Source: Gammaproteobacteria bacterium
Lineage (GTDB): Bacteria > Pseudomonadota > Gammaproteobacteria > Ga0077536
Direction of reading: 5' to 3'
Assembly: GCA_030833185.1 (NCBI GenBank)
Contig: JAURHQ010000012.1
Location: 1 to 40,448 of the forward strand
DNA length: 40,448 bases
Shown here: in pieces, positions 1 through 7,447 of the stretch
Numbering within the stretch: the first letter of the stretch is position 1
Layout: each line of letters starts with the position of its first letter
Made by a program: the position numbers and the translations under genes
The notes under the pieces: model-generated
The model's input: only the letters and a program-made list of their open reading frames with translations
The model's database searches: none
Told to the model about the DNA's origin: nothing

Positions 1-945
1 CGACAACGCCTGGATCGTCACCTCGACAGCGCGCGTGCCAGCCATGCCCTGCGCTTCGGCACGGTGCCGACCGGCATGTGGCCGGCCGAAGGCGCGGTGT
101 CGGGCGCGGCGCTGGTGCGGATGCAGGAGGCCGGCGTGCGTTGGGTGGCGAGCGGTGAGGCGGTGTTGATGCACACCCTGCTGAACGCCGGGCAGGAGAT
201 CGACCGCGCGCACCTGCTTTACCGGCCGTGGCAGGACGCCAGCGGCAGCACGATTTTTTTTCGCGACGACCGGCTGAGCGATCTCATTGGTTTTGAGTAT
301 TCGCGCTGGCACGGACAGGACGCCGCGCGCCATTTTATGGGCGAACTGGACGCGATCCGTGCCGCCGCGCCGGACGGCGAAACGCCCTTGGTCTGCGTGA
401 TGCTGGATGGCGAAAACGCTTGGGAGTACTACCCGTACAACGCCTGGTACTTTTTTGAGGATCTCTACGCGGCGCTGGCCGAACACCCGACGATTCACAC
501 CCGCACGCTGGCCGAGGCGCTCAGCCTGCACGCCGCCCGCAGCCTCCCCTTGCCGCCGCTGGTGGCGGGCAGCTGGGTGTACGGCACGTTGTCGACCTGG
601 ATGGGCGATGTGGACAAGAACCGCGCCTGGGATCTGCTCTGCAATGCCAAGCAAAGCTACGACCTGATCGCCGAACGCCTGCGCGCCGAACCCGCGCGTG
701 CCGCCCGCGCCGAGGCCTTGCTCACGCGGCTGGAAGGTTCCGACTGGTTCTGGTGGCTGGGGGCCGACAATCCGCCCGAGGCGGTGGCTAATTTCGAGGC
801 ACTGTTCCGGCGCAATCTGCGCGCGCTGTATGCCGTTCTGGGACTGGCCGCGCCGCCCCAGCTCGATCAGTCGCTGTGTCGCGGCGGCGGTAGCCCGGAA
901 GCGGGCGGCACCATGCGTCGCGGCAGCGGCGCGACCATCAACTAA
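1..945 (+). CDS. GH57 family glycoside hydrolase, C-terminal part (5' truncated by window edge)
   Basis: The frame is open from base 1, so the true start lies upstream; the first ATG at 64 falls within the conserved GTVPTGMWPAEGAVS segment and is not a start. This is the C-terminal part of a GH57 retaining alpha-glucan hydrolase. Seen: VMLDGENAWEYYPYNAWYFF, which holds the conserved aspartate of the GH57 acid/base region, then GSWVYGTLSTWMGDVDKNR and SDWFWWLGAD, both typical of the bacterial amylase-like GH57 subgroup of roughly 550-600 residues. No signal peptide can be judged. A second GH57 gene begins 29 bp downstream on the same strand, so the two are probably co-transcribed and act on glycogen or maltodextrin in the cytoplasm. 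The family is secure; the exact substrate is not. Confidence 0.88.
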   Translation, partial: RQRLDRHLDSARASHALRFGTVPTGMWPAEGAVSGAALVRMQEAGVRWVASGEAVLMHTLLNAGQEIDRAHLLYRPWQDASGSTIFFRDDRLSDLIGFEYSRWHGQDAARHFMGELDAIRAAAPDGETPLVCVMLDGENAWEYYPYNAWYFFEDLYAALAEHPTIHTRTLAEALSLHAARSLPLPPLVAGSWVYGTLSTWMGDVDKNRAWDLLCNAKQSYDLIAERLRAEPARAARAEALLTRLEGSDWFWWLGADNPPEAVANFEALFRRNLRALYAVLGLAAPPQLDQSLCRGGGSPEAGGTMRRGSGATIN

Positions 946-974
946 GGGCCGCGCAAGCGCCAGGAAAACCGCCT

Positions 975-2999
975 ATGTCCAATCGTCTTGCCCTGCTGCT
1001 GGGGGTGCACGCGCACCAGCCCGTCGGTAATTTTGAAGCCGTGGTCGATGACGCCCATCTCCGCTGCTACCGGCCCTTTTTGCACACGCTTTTCCGCTAC
1101 CCGGACTTTCAGTTCGCGGCGCATTTTTCCGGCTGGCTGCTCGCAGAGCTCGCCCGACGGTTTCCATCGGACATGGCCCTGCTGCGCAAGATGGTGGCGC
1201 GCGGGCAGGTGGAACTCTTTGGCGCCGGCGACTGCGAGCCGGTGCTGGCGGCGATTCCCGCCCGCGATCGCCGGGGGCAGCTGCAGGCGCTTGCCGAGCG
1301 ACTGGCGAGCCAGTTTGGTCAGCGCCCGGGCGGGGCGTGGCTGACCGAGCGGGTGTGGGAAGCGACCGTCGTGCCGGCGCTGCGCGAGACCGGACACCGC
1401 TACGTGACGGTCGACGACTATCACTTCCTGTGCACCGGCATGCCGGCCAGCGCGCTCGACGGCTACTACACCACCGAAGAAGACGGCGGCACGCTGGATC
1501 TCTTCCCGATTTCCGAGCAACTGCGCTACCGCCTGCCGTTCTCGCCCGCACCGGACGCGGTTGCCTATCTGGAGGCGCAGGCCGACGAAGGCCGACAGGC
1601 GGCGGTGTATTTCGACGACATCGAGAAGTTCGGGATCTGGCCGGAGACCTATGCATGGGTCTACGAGCAGCGCTGGCTGGAGCAGTTCATCGAAGGGGTG
1701 CTGGCATCTCCAAAATTGGTGGCGACGACCTATGCGGGGTTTCACGCCAGCCATCGCAGTCGCGGCATCGTGTATTTGCCGACGGCCTCCTACAGCGAAA
1801 TGAACGAATGGACCCTACCGGCAGCAGCGGCCGGGGATTACGCCGGCCTGCTGGAACGGGTCAAAGCGGGCGAGCGCTGGGAGCAGGAGCGGGCTTTCGT
1901 GCGCGGCGGGATCTGGCGGAACTTCTTCTCGCGCTATCCGGAATCAAACTGGATGCACAAGCGCATGCTGGGCTTGTCGGCACGCCTTGCGGCGGCGCCG
2001 GCGTCACCCGATAGCGCCGGCCTGCAGGAAAATCTCTATCGTGCGCAAGCCAACGACGCCTACTGGCACGGACTCTTTGGCGGGCTGTACCTGCCGCATC
2101 TGCGCCGTGCGGTCTGGCGCAATCTGATCGCCCTGGAAGCCGGGCTGGATGCGCTGGCGCCGCGCGGGTCGGTCGCTGCGCAGGACGTGGACAGCGATGG
2201 CGCGCTTGAGCACTTCCTGCGCCACGCCGACCTGCAAGTGGTCCTGCGCGATGACGGCCTGGGCGCCGCGCACGAACTCGTCAGCTACGCCCTGCAGCAT
2301 AATTTTGGCGACACCCTGCGGCGCTACGCCGAGCATTACCACCGGGTGTCGCCACAGCGGCCCGCGCACAGCGAGGAGCCGGCGAGCGGCATTGCCTCTG
2401 CCCACGACCGGGTGGCGTTCAAAACTGAAATCACGGCCGCCGATCTGGCGGTCGACGCGCACGGGCGCGTGCTGTTTGTGGACTGCCTAGGCGCCGCAGA
2501 CGGTGGCCGCACGCCGCTGCGCAATTGGCAAATCATCAGCGCAGACGGGCAGCGTCTGGAACTGGCGCATACCTTGCCAGACGGGCAGACCGGCCTGCGC
2601 AAAACCTGGCAGCTGACGGCGAACGGGCTCGAGGTGAGCTACAGCGGTGAACTCCCGGCCGGCCTGCAGCTCGAAACCGAAATAAACCTCGCGCTGCCCA
2701 GCTGCGACGGCTACGGCGGGCGCTATGTGGAGCCGGACGGGCATTTTCCGGGTGGCTTCGGGGCGGTGCTCGAATATGCCGAGTTGTGCCAGTTTGCGCT
2801 GGAGGATGCGGCGCTCGGTGGCCGGCTGGACCTGTCCTGCGCCGCGCCCGCTGTCGCGCAGATGGCCCCGCACTACACGGTGTCGCAATCGGAGGCGGGC
2901 TTCGAGAAAATCATGCAGGCTGCCTGCCTCCGGTTGCGCTGGCAGGCGGGGGAACAGCGCATTGCGCTGCGCCTTTCCCCATGCGCTTCGTGGCTTTAA
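975..2999 (+). CDS. GH57 4-alpha-glucanotransferase / alpha-amylase-like protein (DUF1925/DUF1926 type)
   Basis: 674 residues. The N-terminus contains GVHAHQPVGNF, the signature of the Thermococcus-type GH57 glucanotransferase/amylase group. WLTERVWE (residues 122-129) carries the probable nucleophile E125, and YFDDIEKFG (212-220) carries the probable acid/base aspartate D214 or D215. The family more often has DDGEKFG, so isoleucine here is a small departure. The half after residue about 300 fits the accessory helical and beta-sandwich domains (DUF1925/DUF1926) of this group, and the length matches. An AGGA ribosome-binding site at 961-964 precedes the ATG. There is no signal peptide, so cytoplasmic disproportionation or trimming of alpha-1,4-glucans is likely. 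It follows another GH57 gene by 29 bp, suggesting an operon. Hydrolase versus transferase cannot be decided by eye. Confidence 0.88.
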   Translation: MSNRLALLLGVHAHQPVGNFEAVVDDAHLRCYRPFLHTLFRYPDFQFAAHFSGWLLAELARRFPSDMALLRKMVARGQVELFGAGDCEPVLAAIPARDRRGQLQALAERLASQFGQRPGGAWLTERVWEATVVPALRETGHRYVTVDDYHFLCTGMPASALDGYYTTEEDGGTLDLFPISEQLRYRLPFSPAPDAVAYLEAQADEGRQAAVYFDDIEKFGIWPETYAWVYEQRWLEQFIEGVLASPKLVATTYAGFHASHRSRGIVYLPTASYSEMNEWTLPAAAAGDYAGLLERVKAGERWEQERAFVRGGIWRNFFSRYPESNWMHKRMLGLSARLAAAPASPDSAGLQENLYRAQANDAYWHGLFGGLYLPHLRRAVWRNLIALEAGLDALAPRGSVAAQDVDSDGALEHFLRHADLQVVLRDDGLGAAHELVSYALQHNFGDTLRRYAEHYHRVSPQRPAHSEEPASGIASAHDRVAFKTEITAADLAVDAHGRVLFVDCLGAADGGRTPLRNWQIISADGQRLELAHTLPDGQTGLRKTWQLTANGLEVSYSGELPAGLQLETEINLALPSCDGYGGRYVEPDGHFPGGFGAVLEYAELCQFALEDAALGGRLDLSCAAPAVAQMAPHYTVSQSEAGFEKIMQAACLRLRWQAGEQRIALRLSPCASWL

Positions 3000-3074
3000 T
3001 GCCGCTTGCCGCGAGTGCTAGATAAAACCGGCGGCTAATGCTCAAATCACGGACCCCCAAGCCATTTTTATACC

Positions 3075-3608
3075 TTGAGTACGGACCAGCCCAATACGCC
3101 AGGCATCGAAGACATTCGCGCTGCGGCCACGGTGATTCGGCGGGCTATCGCGGATGCGGATGGGCCCCTGCCGCCCAGCTTCCTGATGGCCTTTATGCTG
3201 CGCGACTGGCGGCGCTATCTGGCCTATGTGCACCGCCGGGCGGGCTCGCGCAGCATCATCTGGCGGACCGCGGAAGAACTCACCGTGCGCATCGTGAGCA
3301 GCACGGTGCCGCTGCCCACCCGTGAGGCGCGTGACGAACTTGTGCGGGGGCTGCCGAAGCTGGTGCACGAAATCAAGACCGGGATGGCGCTGGCTGGCAT
3401 GTCGGCCGCACAGCGCGACGCGTTTCTGCTCCAGTTGCGTGCTCACCATCTCTCGCTGTTAAGCGAGCCGCTGGACCCCGGCATCAACGACCGGCCGGAT
3501 CTCTCCCAGACCGTGGCCATGGATGTGGCCGACCCGCGCTATCGCTCGCTGCTGGACCAACTCGACGGTCTGGACAGCATGGACGGCCTCGAACACATCG
3601 AGATGTAG
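3075..3608 (+). CDS. DUF1631-like small protein
   Basis: 177 residues, starting with TTG; the upstream sequence shows no good Shine-Dalgarno, so the start is uncertain. The region FLMAFMLRDWRRYLAYVHRR (about 36-55), followed by WRTAEELTVRIVSS and LPKLVHEIKTGMALAGM, resembles the helical pattern of DUF1631 proteins, which are usually several hundred residues longer. This would therefore be a short relative carrying only the later part. It is predicted soluble, helical and acidic at the C-terminus. It lies 75 bp after the GH57 gene, so it may share that transcript, and it converges on the btuB-like gene with a 20-bp gap. The function is unknown. Confidence 0.45.
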   Translation: MSTDQPNTPGIEDIRAAATVIRRAIADADGPLPPSFLMAFMLRDWRRYLAYVHRRAGSRSIIWRTAEELTVRIVSSTVPLPTREARDELVRGLPKLVHEIKTGMALAGMSAAQRDAFLLQLRAHHLSLLSEPLDPGINDRPDLSQTVAMDVADPRYRSLLDQLDGLDSMDGLEHIEM

Positions 3609-3628
3609 CCGCCCGCGCGACGCCGGTG

Positions 3629-5584
3629 TTAGCGCGGCAGTTGCAGCGTGATGCCGACGTAGCCGGTGATGCCTTCGGTCTGATACCCAAAAATTTCCTG
3701 ATAGCGCTCGTCCAGTGCGTTTTCTACCCGCGCATTCAGGGCGAGCGTGGGCGTGAGCTGGTAGCGACCTGCAATCCCGACCAGCGTGTAGGGCGCCAAA
3801 TCCTGTCGCTCCGGGGTGTAGAACGGCGGCAGGAAGCTGTCGTCCTGCTGTGCGCCGCTGTGGTTGAGGTGCAGATCGACGAGGCCCCGGCGGTCCGCGC
3901 TGCGATAGGCGGTGCTGGCCGCCAGCGCGTGCGGCGCGCGCCGGATTTCCGCCTGACGCTTGCCGCTGGCGCCATCGATTTCAGTTGCGTCCAGCCAGGT
4001 GTAGGCCAGTCGCGCATCCCATTGCGGGGTAAATTGCAGACGACCGGTGAACTCCACGCCCTGCCGGTGACTGCTCCCCGGGCGATTCTCCGCGCTGAAG
4101 CTATTGGTCGACGCTTGATAGACGAAGCCGTCTATTTCGTCAGTCAGGGTTTCGTTGAAATAGGTCACGCCCAGCTGCACGCGCTGCGCGAGCAGCGGCT
4201 GCTGCAGCCCGATTTCCCAGCCTCGCGACTGCTCCGGGCGCAAGGCATTGTTGCCCAGAAATACCGGGTCACCGGGCGGCGCCGCCGAGTAGCCGTAGCG
4301 GTCGAAAAAGGTCGGCGCCTTCTGGCCGGTGGCGTAGGACCATGAGAACAGCGTGCCGGTGCTTGCCATCAACTGCGTCAGCGCCACGCGCCAGGTGCCG
4401 ACATCGGCAAAGGCATCGCTGTCGTCGAAGCGTCCGCTCGCGGTAAGGCTGGTGTGTTCGGCGAGCGTTAGCCGGTATTCGCCGATATAGCCCAGCACCT
4501 GATAGTCGCGGTCCTGACGCGGATCGTAGCCAAACATGACCGGGCCGCGCTGGCTGAAGCGCTGCTGTTCGTAGTCGAAGGCAACGCTCAGGACGTGGCT
4601 CGCCGGCAGCAGCCAGGCGCTGTTGGCGCGCAAAGAGCTCTGATACTGCGCCTTGTATTTATCGCCAGTGACCTCGGCATCCACAAAGCTTTCGCCGTCC
4701 AGATCGTCGTTATGCATGCGGCTCCAGTTGCCGCTGAGCTCGTTGCGCCAGGCGCCGTCGAAGCTGTCGTGGCGCACGCGAAACTGGGTGTAGGCCTGCA
4801 GCAGTGTGGTTTTACCGGTGGTATCCGCCGGAATCCCGTTGGCATAGTCGTTATTGACGCGGGCGCCGGTGACCCGCCCCGTCAGTTCAAGCCGCAGATC
4901 CGGGCGTGCATCCCAGCCGGCCTTGGCATTGAGCGTGGTGTTGCGATAGCCGTCGTCTTCGCGCCCGGTAGGGGAGAGATTGATTCCCTCGCTTTCAAAA
5001 TGGCTGATTGCCAGCGCGCCATCCAGTCCCGCGCGCGCGCCGCTGACGGCGGCGTTGGTGCTAAATGTGCCCAAGGCGCCGCCCTCCACGGCGACCGAAG
5101 CCGCCGGCCTGGCGTCACCCTGTCGGGTGATGATGTTAATCACGCCTGAGATCGCATCGCTGCCCCACAGCGCGCTCTGCGGACCGCGGACGATTTCCAC
5201 CCGCTCCACGTCGCTTGCTGGCAGATGGGCAAAATCGAAGCCACCGCCGCGGGTCAGGTCGTTAGCCTCGACGCCGTCGATCAGCACCAGCACGTGGTCG
5301 GCCTCGCCGCCGCGGATTCGCAACTGGGTTTGCTGGCCCGTGCCGCCGCTGCGGTTCAGTGAAAAGCCCGGCTCATCGCGCAGCAACTCGCTAATGAACG
5401 CAGGATTTCGACGCTCAATGTCCTCGCGCGTAATGACGGAGGTGCCGCTGCCTGCGGTATTGAGCGTGATGGGGGTGCGCGCCGCAGTGACGACGATTTG
5501 ACCGAGTGATGCGGCAGGGTCGACGGGTGCAGTGTGGGCATTGGAGGCGCCTAGCAGGGCGCAGGAGAAAGCAAAATAACGCAT
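3629..5584 (-). CDS. btuB: TonB-dependent outer-membrane receptor, BtuB-like (vitamin B12 uptake)
   Basis: 651 residues. A short signal peptide (about 1-20) is followed by a TonB-box-like segment (QIVVTAART, about 29-37). The plug domain shows the family sequences VLVLIDGVEANDL and VERVEIVRGPQSALWGSDAISGVINI. The remaining roughly 480 residues fit a 22-strand barrel ending in GYVGITLQLPR with a terminal basic residue. In this family the protein takes up cobalamin at the outer membrane, energised by TonB/ExbBD, none of which is in this window. The cobalamin riboswitch directly upstream on the same strand is the main reason for choosing B12 over a siderophore. No clear Shine-Dalgarno precedes the ATG, which fits translational control by the riboswitch. 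Confidence 0.85.
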   Translation of the reverse strand: MRYFAFSCALLGASNAHTAPVDPAASLGQIVVTAARTPITLNTAGSGTSVITREDIERRNPAFISELLRDEPGFSLNRSGGTGQQTQLRIRGGEADHVLVLIDGVEANDLTRGGGFDFAHLPASDVERVEIVRGPQSALWGSDAISGVINIITRQGDARPAASVAVEGGALGTFSTNAAVSGARAGLDGALAISHFESEGINLSPTGREDDGYRNTTLNAKAGWDARPDLRLELTGRVTGARVNNDYANGIPADTTGKTTLLQAYTQFRVRHDSFDGAWRNELSGNWSRMHNDDLDGESFVDAEVTGDKYKAQYQSSLRANSAWLLPASHVLSVAFDYEQQRFSQRGPVMFGYDPRQDRDYQVLGYIGEYRLTLAEHTSLTASGRFDDSDAFADVGTWRVALTQLMASTGTLFSWSYATGQKAPTFFDRYGYSAAPPGDPVFLGNNALRPEQSRGWEIGLQQPLLAQRVQLGVTYFNETLTDEIDGFVYQASTNSFSAENRPGSSHRQGVEFTGRLQFTPQWDARLAYTWLDATEIDGASGKRQAEIRRAPHALAASTAYRSADRRGLVDLHLNHSGAQQDDSFLPPFYTPERQDLAPYTLVGIAGRYQLTPTLALNARVENALDERYQEIFGYQTEGITGYVGITLQLPR

Positions 5585-5714
5585 GGTCTGTGGGTGTCCG
5601 CATCGCGCTCACCCGCGCGATTGCCGCAAGGGGAAACGGGGCGCAGACGCGAGACCACAGCACAGTGTCTGTCTTCTGGTCCTGAGTCAGCCCGCCGCGA
5701 CCCGGTTGATAGAG

Positions 5715-5905
5715 GCTTCTGGCCGGTCTCCGGACTTACGCAGTGGTGTTGCCACCAGAACGCCTCGCCTTCCCATGCATGAGCACAGTGGCGAGAGAGG
5801 CGTTCGCTACGCTTACCGTTGCGGGGGCAGTGCCGGATTTGTTTCATGCTGAAACGCACCGGCTTCCCGATTATCCCGTGAGTTGTGAGGCTCGCAGGCA
5901 CCTGA
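5715..5905 (-). promoter_or_regulatory. Cobalamin (AdoCbl) riboswitch
   Basis: Read on the minus strand, the conserved blocks occur in the right order. They are AGGTGCC (5897-5904), a GGGAAGCCGGTGCG block, GCACTGCCCCCGCAACGGTAAG (the B12 box, in the bases around 5812-5840), GCCACTG, GGGAAGGCGA, and finally GTAAGTCCGGAGACCGGCC ending near 5721. This is the standard cobalamin aptamer. About 130 nt separate it from the btuB-like start codon, leaving room for an expression platform. There is no obvious U-run terminator in that space, so translational control is more likely than attenuation. Confidence 0.93.
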
Positions 5906-5990
5906 AGCAAGGTTCAAAACGAGCGCGGAGGGTAGCCGGCGGGTAAGGCGGCCGTCAACGTCGCGCTAAAAAAAAGAAATATTCAGGCGA

Positions 5991-6025
5991 AAAAAAGGCC
6001 GATCACCCGCGTGACCGGCCTTTTT
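5991..6025 (-). terminator. Intrinsic terminator of the HU-like gene (bidirectional)
   Basis: AAAAAGGCCGATCAC-CCGC-GTGACCGGCCTTTTT forms a near-perfect stem with one mismatch, flanked by A and T tracts on both sides. On the minus strand it lies 20 bp after the HU-like stop codon and would end that transcript before the riboswitch region begins. Confidence 0.9.
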
Positions 6026-6045
6026 CACGAACCCTTGCGGACGCC

Positions 6046-6381
6046 TTAGGCGCCAGCAGCGTCCTTCAGTGCCTTGAGCGCAGAAGCGCGAACCGAGACG
6101 CTGGCCGGGCGCGCCGGCATGTCGCGCATCTCGCCGCTGAAGGGGTCTTTGCGCGGGCCGGCCTTGATGGCCTTCTTGTTCACCCGACGCAGCTTCACAC
6201 CGAGTTCCGGAATGCTGATCTCGCCCGAGCCCTTGTTGTTCAGGTGGCGAATGGCATGGGCGCGGATCGCGCTCAGCACTTCCTGCACCTTCTTCTTCGG
6301 CAATTCGGTGGCTTCAGCCACAGCGGCCAGAATCTGGCTCTTGGTTTCTTTGGTCTTGATAGCGGGTTTCGCTCGGCTCAT
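6046..6381 (-). CDS. HU/IHF-family DNA-binding protein
   Basis: 111 residues, slightly longer than classical HU (about 90). The first half shows the HU dimerisation helices (KSQILAAVAEATELPKKKVQEVLSAIRAHAIRHL). The arm region has ISIPELGVKLRRVNKKAIKAG followed by GPRKDPFSGEMRDMPARP, where canonical HU has the GRNPxTGE arm tip. The arm therefore aligns but diverges, and the basic, Ala/Lys-rich tail is extended. GGGAG upstream of the ATG serves as ribosome-binding site. It is likely a nucleoid-associated protein with a variant arm. It is monocistronic: a strong terminator follows and a long leader with inverted repeats precedes it. Confidence 0.85.
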   Translation of the reverse strand: MSRAKPAIKTKETKSQILAAVAEATELPKKKVQEVLSAIRAHAIRHLNNKGSGEISIPELGVKLRRVNKKAIKAGPRKDPFSGEMRDMPARPASVSVRASALKALKDAAGA

Positions 6382-6542
6382 CGGATGCTCCCGTAGGTGT
6401 TATGACAGCTGGGCCGGAGGGCTTGCGGCCTCTGGCAAAGGCGGTGGCCGCAACTCCGACATTCTTGTGTTTGGTTCGACGTATCGCGCGATCGGGGCCG
6501 GATGGATCCCCATCAGCCGGGGCCGAGCAGCGCCCGGCTAAT

Positions 6543-6633
6543 ATAATCGGAGAAATGCGGTTTGTAAGCCTTGACACTCTCCGATTTCGGGATGAAATCG
6601 TAGATTTCTACTGCTGAATTGCATGAAATTCAG
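6543..6633. repeat. Cluster of nested inverted repeats between sirtuin and HU-like genes
   Basis: AATCGGAGA (6545-6553) is complementary to TCTCCGATT (6578-6586). CGATTTC (6582-6588) pairs with GAAATCG (6594-6600). The same GAAATC can instead pair with GATTTC at 6603-6608. GTAGATTTCTAC (6600-6611) is itself a palindrome. CTGAATT (6614-6620) pairs with AATTCAG (6627-6633), whose last bases include the sirtuin stop codon region. These pairings are partly mutually exclusive. The role is unknown: a terminator for the sirtuin, a leader element or an operator for the HU-like gene are all possible. Confidence 0.6.
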
Positions 6634-7412
6634 GTCGGCCCTTCGCTCAGGCCAAGCCGCGCGGCAATCGCTCGCAGTGCAGGGACCGCCCCGCACGCCA
6701 TTCGATGCTGCACGCGCTGACTCAGTGAGGTCTCATCAGGATTGATTTCGACCGTGGTCGTGCCGCGGCGACCGGCCGCCACCATGGGGTCGTGGATGTA
6801 GGGAAAACCGGCGGTGGTGCCCACCGCAAACATCACATCAAAGCCCTTCGCCAATTCACGTTCATAGCGAGCCAGATCGGCTGCCGGCAGCATTTCGCCG
6901 AACAACACGACCATCGGCCGCAGCACCGCCCCGCAGGCCGCGCAGCGCGGAGGCAGGCAGAGTTCATCGAACGAGGACACCTCGGGATCTTGCGTGCAGC
7001 CGGTGCAGACGAGTTCCCGCAGGCGCCCGTGCAACTCGATCACCCGTCGGCTACCCGCCCGCTGATGCAGGCCGTCAACGTTTTGCGTGATGACCCAGAC
7101 CTCACACTGTGCGTCCAGGGCGGCGATGAGTTGGTGGGCCAGATTAGGTTCGGCGCCGCGGCAGGCACGTTCAATTTCCAGCAGGTACTTCCAGGTTAGC
7201 GCCGGTTCGCGCGCGAAAACATCGCCCGACAGGATTTCCTCGATCGGCCGGCCTTCTTCGCGCGTCATGCCGTTGTACAAGCCACCGACGCCCCGGTAGG
7301 TAGGTAAACCGGATTCGGCCGACAGCCCGGCGCCGGTCAAAAAAGCGACCCGCCGGGCGCCGCGCAGTTCTGCGGCCAATTCTTCGGCGATGTCGTCGAT
7401 CGGCGCGGACAT
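6630..7412 (-). CDS. Sir2-family NAD-dependent protein deacylase (sirtuin)
   Basis: 260 residues from the ATG at 7412, preceded by a GGGAG ribosome-binding site. An in-frame extension upstream overlaps the SulP gene and lacks family similarity. Seen: the Rossmann motif GAGLSAESGLPTYRG (27-41), TQNVDGLHQRAG (109-120), the catalytic histidine H128 in ELHGRL, and a four-cysteine zinc module C136/C139/C157/C160. Then come MVVLFGEMLP and AVGTTAGFPY of the NAD pocket. It is a complete bacterial sirtuin that removes acyl groups from lysines using NAD+. It starts 35 bp after the SulP stop, so it may be the last gene of the sulfur operon. Confidence 0.9.
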   Translation of the reverse strand: MSAPIDDIAEELAAELRGARRVAFLTGAGLSAESGLPTYRGVGGLYNGMTREEGRPIEEILSGDVFAREPALTWKYLLEIERACRGAEPNLAHQLIAALDAQCEVWVITQNVDGLHQRAGSRRVIELHGRLRELVCTGCTQDPEVSSFDELCLPPRCAACGAVLRPMVVLFGEMLPAADLARYERELAKGFDVMFAVGTTAGFPYIHDPMVAAGRRGTTTVEINPDETSLSQRVQHRMACGAVPALRAIAARLGLSEGPT

Positions 7413-7447
7413 CAGGTGCTCCCTCACACTGGCGATGAGCGGCGAGA

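Noticed and set aside
942-1754. Long antisense frames opposite the GH57 gene, and similar antisense frames opposite btuB, SulP, amidase and prsT
   Set aside because: They mirror high-GC third-position bias of the real genes, carry no family motifs and are Arg/Pro/Ala-rich shadows.
6600-6620. GTAGATTTCTACTGCTG resembles the core of Cas12a direct repeats
   Set aside because: Single copy with no spacers or cas genes; explained as one of several local inverted repeats.
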